64,000 bases of DNA from Gammaproteobacteria bacterium (GTDB taxonomy: Bacteria > Pseudomonadota > Gammaproteobacteria > SZUA-229): positions 62,001 through 126,000 of the forward strand of contig JAPHSS010000015.1 of the NCBI GenBank assembly GCA_026195255.1, given 5' to 3'. A program made the position numbers and the translations under genes. Shown here piece after piece: positions 9,832 to 17,905 of the stretch (position 1 is the stretch's first letter; each line of letters begins with the position of its first letter). The notes beneath the pieces are model-generated. The model searched no databases. It was not told where the DNA came from and saw only the letters and a program-made list of their open reading frames with translations.

Positions 9832-10143
9832 ATGAATAATATGTTTAAAGCAGTGTTGTTGTTATGTTTCTTATCAATCGGATTTATTCAGTCTGCAACT
9901 GCATCAGATGCGAAAAACAATAAAGACTACATGCCAAGCCTGATCACTAAAACGCCTCTTGAAGGTAGAAATCTTGCAATTCTCATGGTGAGAAAAACAG
10001 TTGGCGCAATTCAGCGAGATGCTGCAGTAAAAAAAGCAGTAAGAGATATATACGAAAAAGACCCCATGATGCTGATGCGTGCAGTTGAGTTGGTAAATAA
10101 AGAATTTGCAATTATTGCTGCAGCAAATAATTACTGGCGATGA
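9832..10143 (+). CDS. Small exported protein, unknown function
   Basis: 103 residues with a strong start (GGAGAA 6 bases before ATG) and a clear signal peptide (MNNMFKAVLLLCFLSIGFIQ, cut after SATA). The mature part is about 78 residues, basic and mainly helical (EGRNLAILMVRKTVGAIQRD, MLMRAVELVNKEF). I do not recognise the family. It stands alone and is followed by a hairpin at 10175-10198. An imperfect dyad (AGACTG...CAGTCT) lies upstream near 9743-9765. Confidence 0.65.
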   Translation: MNNMFKAVLLLCFLSIGFIQSATASDAKNNKDYMPSLITKTPLEGRNLAILMVRKTVGAIQRDAAVKKAVRDIYEKDPMMLMRAVELVNKEFAIIAAANNYWR

Positions 10144-10174
10144 ATCTAATAATACCATTCAAGCCATACAGTAT

Positions 10175-10198
10175 AAAGCGGCGTTATTTCGCCGCTTT
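10175..10198. terminator. Probable terminator hairpin
   Basis: A 9-bp perfect stem AAAGCGGCG / CGCCGCTTT with a 6-base loop, 31 bases after the stop at 10143. The U-rich tail on the + strand is only TTT, so termination may be partial. Confidence 0.6.
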
Positions 10199-10402
10199 AA
10201 ATAAGAGGTTAATTGCGCCAATCGTGCTCTATAAAAACCTAAACATATGAAAGTATTAAAATAGTTCGGTATTAAAGTAAAAACGCTGTAACACTTACAC
10301 GGAATTTATTAAGCCTGATGAGAATTACAAACAAAACTCAGATGTATAAATAATGTGCAACTATCTTGTTTTTCTACAGCCTTGCTGGTTGTTTAAGTCT
10401 CG

Positions 10403-10711
10403 ATGAAAAGCTGGTTCTCGAAGAATCTCGGTGACGCTATGCTGGCGTATGAGCCACTTGCGGACCTTGAAAAGTGTTTTTTGTCTATTTCTGCGAATGC
10501 GGGCAACGCAAACGAAATGGCAGTGTTTATACGTCATGAATCAGAAGGCCGACTCCATTGTGAGGTTAAGGTCTACTTCTCCCCGGCATTGGCTGTTGTG
10601 GCGCGAGAGTTTGATGCTGAGCCGTGCGTAAAACCATCTCCAGACGGTCTAGGTCTATTTGCCGGCTCTGAAGATTCCTGGTTGTTGCTTTTCCCTGAAG
10701 GTAACCCTTAA
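10403..10711 (+). CDS. Hypothetical protein, base composition unlike neighbours
   Basis: 102 residues from ATG 10403 (MKSWFSKNLGDAMLAYEPLA). No good ribosome-binding site precedes it, and the 260 and 600 bases on its two sides are AT-rich and empty, whereas this frame is visibly richer in G and C. The protein is soluble, with alternating strands (GRLHCEVKVYFSPALAVVAR) and an acidic C-terminal half. I do not recognise a family. It could be a horizontally acquired orphan or a remnant of a larger gene. Confidence 0.5.
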   Translation: MKSWFSKNLGDAMLAYEPLADLEKCFLSISANAGNANEMAVFIRHESEGRLHCEVKVYFSPALAVVAREFDAEPCVKPSPDGLGLFAGSEDSWLLLFPEGNP

Positions 10712-11313
10712 TGCCTACCTTACTTTGGTGAGTTTTGTCGATAAACGTAATAGGAAATAACTACGATTCTAGAAGTAGTATCATTAAATGTTGTATAGGC
10801 AAAAGAGTTAGAATTTGAAGCTTCTTTTTAAAAAAGCACAGTATATCATCCGCTCTATACCTGGCTATATTTCGCATCAATTACAAAAGTCTATAACAGT
10901 AGAATATAGCTATATTTTTTATTCAGCAGGAAGATAGCATCTACATGAGTATCAAAGATGATAGTGGGAAGAAATGGTTTCTATATCAGTGAGTGATTAG
11001 CTTGTGGAATAGCTGTGGTATCATATCCTCTTATGATTATAAGGACTTTATATTTTTGACCTTAATCACATCTGTGCTAAGTGTAAAAATATAAATAAAT
11101 CAATATGTATTATTACTAGTTTTGTATTTATAGATATTTGTATCTATAAATAATATTTATTTTCATAAATTTCATAAATGCATAGAATACGTTAATAGAT
11201 TTGTGTTGCGATTAACAGTTTACTAATCTTTTGGCCTGTATAGATAATGTGATTGATCCATAGTGTTTATAATTAACAGGCTTCTAATATAATCCGTATT
11301 TCATGGAGGATTT
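10712..11313. other. AT-rich gap with no gene seen
   Basis: About 600 bases of AT-rich DNA with stops in all frames. No tRNA, strong hairpin terminator or clear promoter was found by eye. The last 60 bases probably hold the promoter and leader of the BTAD regulator; GGAGG lies at 11303-11307. Confidence 0.6.
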
Positions 11314-12231
11314 ATGTGTGATATAGCTGATACGCTGTATGTTTCCCTGTTTGGGGAAGTGAAACTTAAATATGAAAATATTATTTTACCCGATTTTCCA
11401 ACGCATAAATCAAAAGCGCTGTTTGCAAAGCTAATACTCCATGCAGGTCATTACTTTTCACGGGATAGCCTCGCCGAGGCTTTCTGGGGTGATCTGCCAA
11501 TGGATAAAGCGAGAAAATGTTTACGCACTGAATTATGGCGTTTGCGCAGAACACTCGACTATTATCAGTCCTGTTCAAGTAGTTATCTACTGGTGAACAA
11601 GAATGGCATCTGCTTTAATGCAGAGTCTAACTTCACGCTCGATGTGCAGCTGTTTGAAAGAAAATTATTGAAACTGTCTCAAACTGAAATTGAATCATAT
11701 ACAGACTCTGATTGTGCGGATTTAAATCAATGTATAGAGTTATATACCGGAGATTTACTTGAATCACTACCAGGTGAATGGTGTTTGCTAAGACGTGAAG
11801 AGCTGCGATCACATTACCTTATTGTGCTTGAGTTGTTATTACAATTTTATATGTTGAAACAAAACTGGAATAAAGCTATTTTATTTGCGCAGCAATTATT
11901 ATCCCATGATGCTCTACTGGAGCATATCCATCTATCGCTTATGCGATGTTATTATGCGCAGGGTAATCGTACTGCTGCCATAAATCAGTATCAGAACTGT
12001 CGCATCCTGTTAAGAGATGAATTAGGTGTGTCACCTATGCAGGATACTGAGTACGTTTACCACTCAATTATTTCACATGTTCCGGTTGCCGATTTTAATA
12101 TCTCAAAATTTAAAGTATTCAAATCGCAGGCTATGCTGGTTGATACCGTTAATCAGGCGCTCGGAAATCTTCGAACTACTGAAAAACTTTTATTACAGGC
12201 GGCAGAACAAATATCAAATAAAACGACCTGA
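11314..12231 (+). CDS. BTAD-family transcriptional regulator (SARP-like)
   Basis: 305 residues from ATG 11314 with GGAGGA 6 bases upstream. Residues about 8-95 form an OmpR-type winged helix as in AfsR/DnrI regulators (LFAKLILHAGHYFSRDSLAE, AFWGDLPMDKARKCLRTELW). Residues about 105-255 form the helical, TPR-like bacterial transcriptional activation domain, recognised from LYTGDLLESLPGEWC, HIHLSLMRCYYAQGNRTAAI and LRDELGVSP. No ATPase or sensor domain follows, so it is a compact regulator with no obvious ligand site. It sits directly upstream of, and on the same strand as, the accessory gene set and is the obvious candidate regulator. A run of eight C lies just past the stop near 12253. Confidence 0.85.
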   Translation: MCDIADTLYVSLFGEVKLKYENIILPDFPTHKSKALFAKLILHAGHYFSRDSLAEAFWGDLPMDKARKCLRTELWRLRRTLDYYQSCSSSYLLVNKNGICFNAESNFTLDVQLFERKLLKLSQTEIESYTDSDCADLNQCIELYTGDLLESLPGEWCLLRREELRSHYLIVLELLLQFYMLKQNWNKAILFAQQLLSHDALLEHIHLSLMRCYYAQGNRTAAINQYQNCRILLRDELGVSPMQDTEYVYHSIISHVPVADFNISKFKVFKSQAMLVDTVNQALGNLRTTEKLLLQAAEQISNKTT

Positions 12232-12387
12232 ATATATTAACTTTCAATTTATCCCCCCCCTTCCTCTCTAGTAAGTTCTCCTGCCTATAAATTATTTTTT
12301 ATAACTAAACCTGTAAGTCATTGTATTTACTGGTTGTTAGTTTTTGCGAAATAATTTGTGATGTTGTTGTGACGTAATTGAGACGCT

Positions 12388-12405
12388 CATGATATGCATA
12401 TCATG
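12388..12405. promoter_or_regulatory. Perfect 18-bp palindrome, candidate operator
   Basis: CATGATATGCATATCATG is identical to its reverse complement over 18 bases. It lies 157 bases after the BTAD gene and 84 bases before the first small reading frame of the accessory set, inside a 257-base gap where a promoter is expected. Its binding protein is unknown; the BTAD regulator is a candidate. Confidence 0.6.
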
Positions 12406-12488
12406 TAAGTTTTCGACATAGGTATATTTTTAAGACATTCTATAAACGATTATTTTTAAGTGCTTATTAATGCATAAAGACCAGATGT

Positions 12489-12734
12489 GTGAATCGACTA
12501 AATTTGACAAGACGATACGTGTTTATAGTTGAACAGGTATGCAGGCCTGAGGCCCTGCCTGGTTCAACTAATGGTTGTCACGGCTGGATAAAGTACAAAA
12601 TTCCAGATACTGGGGAAGAGATAAAAAAAAATTTCGGCAAACTGGAAAACCTGCCACGGGTAATTCATGAACTAATGCACGAAGTTGCAGAATCTGATAA
12701 TTGTCGGAATAGTAAAAAAAATGATGATCACTAG
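12489..12734 (+). CDS. Small hypothetical protein at the head of the accessory set
   Basis: 81 residues from GTG 12489; the frame opens at 12471 and no good ribosome-binding site is visible, so start and reality are less certain. The sequence contains a compact stretch with Cys30 and His31 (GCHGWIKYKIPDTGEE) and a C-terminal helix with VIHELMHEVAES. HELMH at residues 60-64 matches the HExxH pattern of zinc metalloproteases, but the protein is too short to supply a third ligand in a known arrangement. It lies 53 bases before the next start. No family recognised. Confidence 0.5.
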   Translation: MNRLNLTRRYVFIVEQVCRPEALPGSTNGCHGWIKYKIPDTGEEIKKNFGKLENLPRVIHELMHEVAESDNCRNSKKNDDH

Positions 12735-12787
12735 ATTATTACTTGCTGGAAAATGGTTTAAGGCTGGTCATTAACAGGAGAGAGAAA

Positions 12788-13675
12788 ATGCATGCAAGAC
12801 AGTTTAGCAACATTGAAGAGACAGCTTACCCTGCAATCAGGCGCTCATTTAATACTAACCAGGCATATCTTGATGATCAGCAGCTGGAAATATATGTGTC
12901 TGAATTGTTTCCTGGAAGCTCTGCGGAAGACGTAGAAAATTTTATGCGTAGTCTACAGCGCTTTGGTCGGCAGGTTGCACCTGTAGCCCAGCGTGCACTG
13001 CCAGGAATTATACAGGGCGCTGCACAGGGTGGTACGGTGGCGGGGCCATGGGGTGCGCTTGCTGGTGCGGTAGGTGGTGGAGCCGCTAGCCTTTTATCTG
13101 GCAGAGGCAGATCACGACCTCAATCACAACCACAACGACCTCAGCAACCTGCTTCTCCAGCTCAGCCTGCTGCACCAGCAACAGCAACAGCTGTTTCCAG
13201 TATGGCGCCTATTCAACAATTGTTGGCTCTGCTTTCAAGGCCAGAAACCATGCAGGCTTTATCTGCTTTACTTATGTCTTCTGCCGGACGCAGTCATGTT
13301 TCAGTCGGTAATCAATCTGCGCCAGCAGCAGCGTTTGCAAATGCCATTGCTGAACTGGCCGCCGAAGCCGCTGAAGCCGCTTATTCTGAATCTCCTGCAA
13401 ATATTTCTGAATACTTAATTGATAGTGATGGTTCACCGCGTTGTGATCTTGTGAATTCTGCTGAACGAGCACATTTACTGTTAGCTGATATTTCTGCAGT
13501 AGCTACACAGGAATATCTTGAAGATGAATATTATGACGATTATGAAGATGATCTTCTTGATGATGATGGCGATGACGATGACGAGGAAGTCGATGCTGAT
13601 TTTGATAATGAAACCACTGAAGATGAGCCCCTCGATGATTATGTAAACGCCTTATATGGGAGATCGTATCAATGA
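12788..13675 (+). CDS. Glycine-zipper protein with acidic tail (accessory gene A)
   Basis: 295 residues. ATG 12788 is chosen over the in-frame start at 12743 because AGGAGAGA lies 8 bases ahead. Layout: residues 1-60 helical, with YVSELFPGSSAEDVENFMRS; 70-105 a Gly/Ala-rich hydrophobic stretch (ALPGIIQGAAQGG, GALAGAVGGGAASLL) with GxxxG spacing as in membrane-inserting glycine zippers; 107-135 Pro/Gln/Arg linker; 138-200 two hydrophobic helices (PIQQLLALLSRPETMQALSA); 242-285 a strongly acidic tail with runs of Asp/Glu. There is no signal peptide. The next gene overlaps by 4 bases (ATGA). The pattern suggests an oligomeric or membrane-active component, but no function is established. Confidence 0.75.
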   Translation: MHARQFSNIEETAYPAIRRSFNTNQAYLDDQQLEIYVSELFPGSSAEDVENFMRSLQRFGRQVAPVAQRALPGIIQGAAQGGTVAGPWGALAGAVGGGAASLLSGRGRSRPQSQPQRPQQPASPAQPAAPATATAVSSMAPIQQLLALLSRPETMQALSALLMSSAGRSHVSVGNQSAPAAAFANAIAELAAEAAEAAYSESPANISEYLIDSDGSPRCDLVNSAERAHLLLADISAVATQEYLEDEYYDDYEDDLLDDDGDDDDEEVDADFDNETTEDEPLDDYVNALYGRSYQ

Positions 13676-14277
13676 ACATGACTGAAGATGAAATAACAAT
13701 AGAAGATGAATCAGTAACTTCTGAGCCGCAATCGAATACCGCTGGCACTGTTGGTGTTCAGGATATTCTTGATTCACTTGGTAATGGTGGTGCGCAGGTG
13801 ATTATGGATGCACTTGGTTCGGGAGCAAGTGGTGAAAGCATTATTAATTCTTTTATTTCTCAGGCACAGATACCAGCAGAACAGCAGTCACTGCTAAATT
13901 TATTAATGTCGATGAGTGATAATCAAACTGCAACAGGACAGGTATTTGATGTTGATTCAGAACTAGATGAACTAGATGAAGATGAGTCTTTTTATGGTAC
14001 GGCTCAACCAAAAAAGTCAAAAGTATCAGATATCCGCCAGTTTCGACAGGAACTAAATGATCTTCGTGACGTAAATGATACGCTCGCTGCGGCACTCGGT
14101 GCCTGTCCTGTTTGCTGGGGTGGAGATACGGGCTGTGAAGAATGCCAGGGAAAAGGTTATAGCGGTTCTGCCAGGCCGGATGCACAGCTTTTTAAAGAAC
14201 TTGTTTTACCTGCTGTTCGGCGTATGCGTGCAGTTAACAAATCGCATAAAGCAGGTATAACACGTAAACGACGTTGA
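13672..14277 (+). CDS. Acidic protein with a four-cysteine zinc-knuckle-like motif (accessory gene B)
   Basis: 201 residues, overlapping gene A by 4 bases. Residues 1-20 are acidic; 28-85 are helical and hydrophobic (VQDILDSLGNGGAQVIMDAL, SLLNLLMSM); 94-107 are acidic; 120-142 form a helix; then Cys145-P-V-Cys148 and Cys155-E-E-Cys158 with Gly-rich surroundings (CPVCWGGDTGCEECQGKGYS), much like one half of a DnaJ-type zinc-binding motif. The C terminus is basic (RRMRAVNKSHKAGITRKRR). No signal peptide. The motif suggests metal binding; partner and role are unknown. Confidence 0.72.
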   Translation: MNMTEDEITIEDESVTSEPQSNTAGTVGVQDILDSLGNGGAQVIMDALGSGASGESIINSFISQAQIPAEQQSLLNLLMSMSDNQTATGQVFDVDSELDELDEDESFYGTAQPKKSKVSDIRQFRQELNDLRDVNDTLAAALGACPVCWGGDTGCEECQGKGYSGSARPDAQLFKELVLPAVRRMRAVNKSHKAGITRKRR

Positions 14278-14307
14278 TCGTAAATTTTAAATTGAGGAGA
14301 CAAAGAA

Positions 14308-14958
14308 ATGATTCAGGAAATGTATGATGATATAGATGATCTCGATGATGATATGGAGATGGAATTTTTTGATGCCTTTGATGAAGACGAGGACGATGAA
14401 GATGATGTCGACGATATGCTTGAGGCATTGATGGAAGAAGATGACGAAGATGACCTTGCTGAAAGGCGTCGTAGACGACGCAAGCGTGGACGCCGTTCTC
14501 GTCGTAAGCCCGTACGTACCGCTCGTGGTCGTTCATTATATCGTGGCCCTACCTCTAAAAAATACGTTACCCATCCACAGTTAAAAAGTGCAATGGGTCG
14601 TGTAGGCAAAGATATCCGGCGAAATGCAATTGGTATTAAGTCTGTCAATAAGCGTGTAGCTAGTGTTGGTCGAAGAGTTGACGGGGTTGTATCAGTTAAT
14701 CGAGTGCAAAGTAAGAATATCGGCAGGCTGAAACAGCAGATGAAACTTGATGGCGCACTGGATTTTGCAGAAAGCCTGTCGGCAAATGCAGATGGCACGT
14801 TGGCGCTGAATCTTCTACCTATGCTGAAAGGTGCTATTAAAAGCGGTATGTTAGGTAGCAGTAAAGGTGCATTTTCTAGCCCGGCGGTCATTGGTGGACT
14901 TGGTTTCCTATTAAGTAACCCACAAATTTTCAGTGGTTTACTCGGTGCAAAAAGCTGA
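14308..14958 (+). CDS. Charge-block protein: acidic then arginine-rich (accessory gene C)
   Basis: 216 residues with GAGGAG about 9 bases before ATG. Residues 1-52 contain 31 Asp/Glu; residues 53-67 then switch abruptly to RRRRRRKRGRRSRRK. Residues 85-150 resemble a basic helical/coiled segment (KDIRRNAIGIKSVNKRVASV), and 155-216 are hydrophobic and Gly/Ser-rich (MLKGAIKSGMLGSS, IGGLGFLLSNPQIFSGLLGA). The minus strand also has a long open frame here, but this reading has the ribosome-binding site and fits the operon. No signal peptide. The two charge blocks could self-associate, bind nucleic acid, or bind the acidic tails of the neighbouring proteins; all inference. Confidence 0.72.
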   Translation: MIQEMYDDIDDLDDDMEMEFFDAFDEDEDDEDDVDDMLEALMEEDDEDDLAERRRRRRKRGRRSRRKPVRTARGRSLYRGPTSKKYVTHPQLKSAMGRVGKDIRRNAIGIKSVNKRVASVGRRVDGVVSVNRVQSKNIGRLKQQMKLDGALDFAESLSANADGTLALNLLPMLKGAIKSGMLGSSKGAFSSPAVIGGLGFLLSNPQIFSGLLGAKS

Positions 14959-14965
14959 CAAAAGC

Positions 14966-14991
14966 ATTCACTGAATAAATATTCAGTGAAT
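14966..14991 (+). promoter_or_regulatory. Intercistronic hairpin between accessory genes C and D
   Basis: Perfect 11-bp inverted repeat ATTCACTGAAT / ATTCAGTGAAT with a 4-base AAAT loop, starting 8 bases after the gene C stop. The following AGTTAATTT is not a run of U, so it is probably not a full terminator; an RNA-stability or attenuation element is more likely. It splits the operon into A-C and D-onward parts. Confidence 0.65.
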
Positions 14992-15021
14992 AGTTAATTT
15001 AAAACCAAGGAGCTTAAGCTA

Positions 15022-15666
15022 ATGAGTATAAATATTCCGCTTAAACTAAAACAGAACTCGCCTGTTTTAAGCGCATCGGCGAATAGTGGCGCGCGCCTGA
15101 ATTTGCCTATTAACGTATCAGGTGTTAACAGTGTCTCGTCATTGTTTTCATCGGATAGAAAAACGCAAACATTACGTGCTGTTGCTGCTGCTGTTTCATT
15201 GCAGAAAGCTGATGACGCTTTAAAAAAAGCCAAAGAGGCGAAAGATCATCCTGAAAATGTTGTTATCCCCGAAATATCAGATGAAAAGCTGAGTGAATTA
15301 ATATCGGCAGTTAATGATACCCAGGATAATTCTGCAAATGCACAGAAGGCAACTGCAGAGCAGGTTGCTGCGGCACGTGCCATAGGTGCTAATCCAGCAC
15401 TGGTGCGTGCCGCTTTTGACAAAATGCAGGAAGACGATGCCTATCTTAAAAATGGTATGGCATGGGTCGCTGCATTCGATGGTGATCTGTTAGAGAGTGC
15501 AGCGCGTGAAGGCGCACGTCGAATTATGTTAGACAAAGTGCCGGTTAAAGAAAATTTGCAGGGTCTTGAAAACCGCATTGATTCACTGGAAGACAAGATC
15601 AAAGGTCTTGAGCAATTATGCCGAGGTGAAAAAACTAAACCCAAACAGAACCCAGGCAAAGGGTAA
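15022..15666 (+). CDS. Helical protein with C-terminal coiled coil (accessory gene D)
   Basis: 214 residues with AAGGAG 8 bases before ATG. Residues 1-35 are polar and extended; 50-80 form an Ala/Lys-rich helix (TLRAVAAAVSLQKADDALKK); 95-165 are helical; 178-200 give heptad-spaced leucines (LQGLENRIDSLEDKIKGLEQ), a short coiled coil. The end is basic (KTKPKQNPGKG). No signal peptide or membrane span. Gene E starts 8 bases downstream. No family recognised; a scaffolding or chaperone role would fit the coiled coil but is inference. Confidence 0.7.
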   Translation: MSINIPLKLKQNSPVLSASANSGARLNLPINVSGVNSVSSLFSSDRKTQTLRAVAAAVSLQKADDALKKAKEAKDHPENVVIPEISDEKLSELISAVNDTQDNSANAQKATAEQVAAARAIGANPALVRAAFDKMQEDDAYLKNGMAWVAAFDGDLLESAAREGARRIMLDKVPVKENLQGLENRIDSLEDKIKGLEQLCRGEKTKPKQNPGKG

Positions 15667-15673
15667 TGCCAGG

Positions 15674-17902
15674 GTGACTACTGACTCATCTATAGGTGAT
15701 TTTGACCCTGCTTTGGCAGAAGAAATCAGGTTGGCAGAAAGCGATGACAGTAAAGAAGTTTCTGTCATCGCTCGGCTGACTGATCAGGCGAATCTGCCCG
15801 AAGGTGTAAAGCTGGTGACGCGGTTTGGTGATGTGGCTACTTTACGTGTTCAACGTAATCGAATTAGCGAGTTAATAGAAAGTGAAGCTGTTACTGATAT
15901 AGAAGCCTCCCGATGTTTGCATCAACTGAAAGATATTAGCGATTGTGAAACTGCGGAGGGTTTAAGTTCTGTTAATACCGAAAATAATTTACAGAGTCTG
16001 TATACACGTCGTCCGCAAGGGGTAACGGCAACGGGTAAAGGTTGCGTTGTTGCGGTGCTTGACTGGGGGCTGGATATCGCTTTCCCTGCGTTTCGTGATA
16101 ACAACGGTAAAACCCGTGTTGAAGCGATTTGGGATCAACGAGGTGAGTTTGATGATGCGCATCAGAACCGATGGGGTTATGGTCAAATTCTAACGGCAGA
16201 TGATATTGACACAGCCCTTCAGCAGAAAAATCCATACGAATCACTGGATTATGATCCTGCCGATTCAGATAGTAGAAGTCGTAAGGGAGAATGGCAGGGT
16301 TCACATGGCACACATGTTATGGACATAGCTGCCGGTAATGGACGAGGTGGTGGTCTGTCAGGTGTGGCCCCTGAGGCTGACCTGGTGTTTGTTCATTTAT
16401 CTCGTACAGCCCGGGTGTTAGGACGAGAAAACCTGGGTGACTCTGCTTCAGTTCTTGAAGCGATTGATTTTGTTTTTACTGTTGCCGGTGATCGACCATG
16501 CATCATAAATATGAGTGTCGGTGCACATGGCGGGCCACATGATGGGCTAACCCTGGTAGAACAGGGTATAGATCGGGCCGTCTGGCTAAATACCGGTCGA
16601 GCTGTGGTGAACAGTGCGGGTAATTATTTTACCGCCAGAGCGCATGCGCAGGGCAGGCTTAAAACAGGTATGCAAGATCAGCTCGAATTTAAAGTACCTG
16701 AGAATGATCCGACGACGAGTGAGCTGGAAATTTATTATGAAAGTAGTGATCGTTTTAACGTAAGTGTAATTGGGCCAGATGGAAGTGATTTAGCCAGCGT
16801 TGCTATTGGAGAAGCAAAACCATTGCTGTTTGAAGGTCGTGAAATTGGTTATATGTATCATCGTAATCGACATAACGGTAATGCAGATAGACATGTGGAT
16901 ATATTCATACATCCAAATGCACCCGCCGGTATCTGGCAATTGAAGATACAGGCCGAGCATGCTGAAGATGGTCGTTTTCATGCATGGATAGAAAGAGATC
17001 GTGGCTTGCGTCCAAAATTTATCAGTGACGATATAGAAACATCGTCTACGACCGGTACATTATGTAATGGTAAATTTTCGATTACTGTGGGCGCGTTTGA
17101 TCCGCATCAGCAATCACGTCCTATGGGTCAGTTTTCCAGTGCTGGGCCCACACGTGATGGTCGTATTAAACCAGAAATTGTTGCACCAGGTGTGCGTATA
17201 TATGCAGCTCAATCTACACCTCCCGATGAATCACCAGCCGTCAGGTACACCAGTAAAAATGGCACCAGCATGGCCGCTCCACATGTCACCGGTGCAATTG
17301 CAATTATGTTTGAAGCGGCAGGTCGACCTATGGATATCACCGACACGCGCGCCTTATTGTTTTCCAGTACAGACTGTACGCCATTTCAGGGAGAAAACTC
17401 GAAGACAAAAGATTTACATCGACTGGGTTATGGTTATCTCGATATAGCGATGGCAGAAAAAGCATGTCGTGAGTGGGGTAAACAGAAATTAAAACCTGTG
17501 GAGAATGACGAACAGGATGAAGAAATTAGTGATTTTGAAGATATGCCAGAGGATGAATTGTCGCGGCCAGTTTTAACAGTAGCTGCAGATGAGACCGAGC
17601 ACTCTTCAAAACATCTAAAAAACGAAACTTCAATAACCGATGCAGAAGCATGTTACGAGGATGAATTTTTAGAGGATGAATTTCACGAAAATGAAGACTT
17701 AGCTGAAACGGTGGATAGTACGGTGTTACAGATACTTGGTGGCTTGTTACCTGATAACGGTCCCGAGCAATTATTTCAGCTTGCATTATCACTAAGTAAT
17801 AATAACCAGGATGCCACAAATTTAACAAAAGATAACTTACAGGCATTGCTGGATGACTTTGAAATTAAACAGATTGAAGAACCCTATGCAGAGGAAGCCT
17901 GA
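15674..17902 (+). CDS. Subtilisin-like S8 serine peptidase without signal peptide (accessory gene E)
   Basis: 742 residues from GTG 15674, the first in-frame start after gene D ends; an ATG at 15566 would overlap gene D by 100 bases. The catalytic triad is intact: Asp130 in VVAVLDWGLD, His211 in GSHGTHVMDIAAG, Ser532 in GTSMAAPHVTGA, with the oxyanion Asn317 in VVNSAGN. An N-terminal segment (about 28-85) looks like a propeptide-type fold, and about 335-450 is a beta-rich insert between the Asn and Ser blocks. After residue 580 comes a long acidic tail and then a hydrophobic helical end (VLQILGGLLPDNGPEQLFQL). There is no signal peptide, unusual for this family in Gram-negatives. It sits 4 bases before the DUF2272 gene and may activate it or process the acidic proteins (inference). 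Confidence 0.88.
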   Translation: MTTDSSIGDFDPALAEEIRLAESDDSKEVSVIARLTDQANLPEGVKLVTRFGDVATLRVQRNRISELIESEAVTDIEASRCLHQLKDISDCETAEGLSSVNTENNLQSLYTRRPQGVTATGKGCVVAVLDWGLDIAFPAFRDNNGKTRVEAIWDQRGEFDDAHQNRWGYGQILTADDIDTALQQKNPYESLDYDPADSDSRSRKGEWQGSHGTHVMDIAAGNGRGGGLSGVAPEADLVFVHLSRTARVLGRENLGDSASVLEAIDFVFTVAGDRPCIINMSVGAHGGPHDGLTLVEQGIDRAVWLNTGRAVVNSAGNYFTARAHAQGRLKTGMQDQLEFKVPENDPTTSELEIYYESSDRFNVSVIGPDGSDLASVAIGEAKPLLFEGREIGYMYHRNRHNGNADRHVDIFIHPNAPAGIWQLKIQAEHAEDGRFHAWIERDRGLRPKFISDDIETSSTTGTLCNGKFSITVGAFDPHQQSRPMGQFSSAGPTRDGRIKPEIVAPGVRIYAAQSTPPDESPAVRYTSKNGTSMAAPHVTGAIAIMFEAAGRPMDITDTRALLFSSTDCTPFQGENSKTKDLHRLGYGYLDIAMAEKACREWGKQKLKPVENDEQDEEISDFEDMPEDELSRPVLTVAADETEHSSKHLKNETSITDAEACYEDEFLEDEFHENEDLAETVDSTVLQILGGLLPDNGPEQLFQLALSLSNNNQDATNLTKDNLQALLDDFEIKQIEEPYAEEA

Positions 17903-17905
17903 ATT

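Noticed and set aside
12251..12260. Run of eight C after the BTAD gene as a phase-variation site
   Set aside because: It lies after the stop codon, outside any coding sequence or recognisable promoter spacing.
12489..12734. HELMH as evidence for a zinc metalloprotease
   Set aside because: The protein is 81 residues long and lacks a downstream third ligand or any known protease fold; chance is likely.
14313..14891. Long minus-strand open frame opposite accessory gene C
   Set aside because: It is Ser/Arg-rich and arises from the Asp/Glu- and Arg-codon bias of gene C; gene C has the ribosome-binding site and fits the operon direction.
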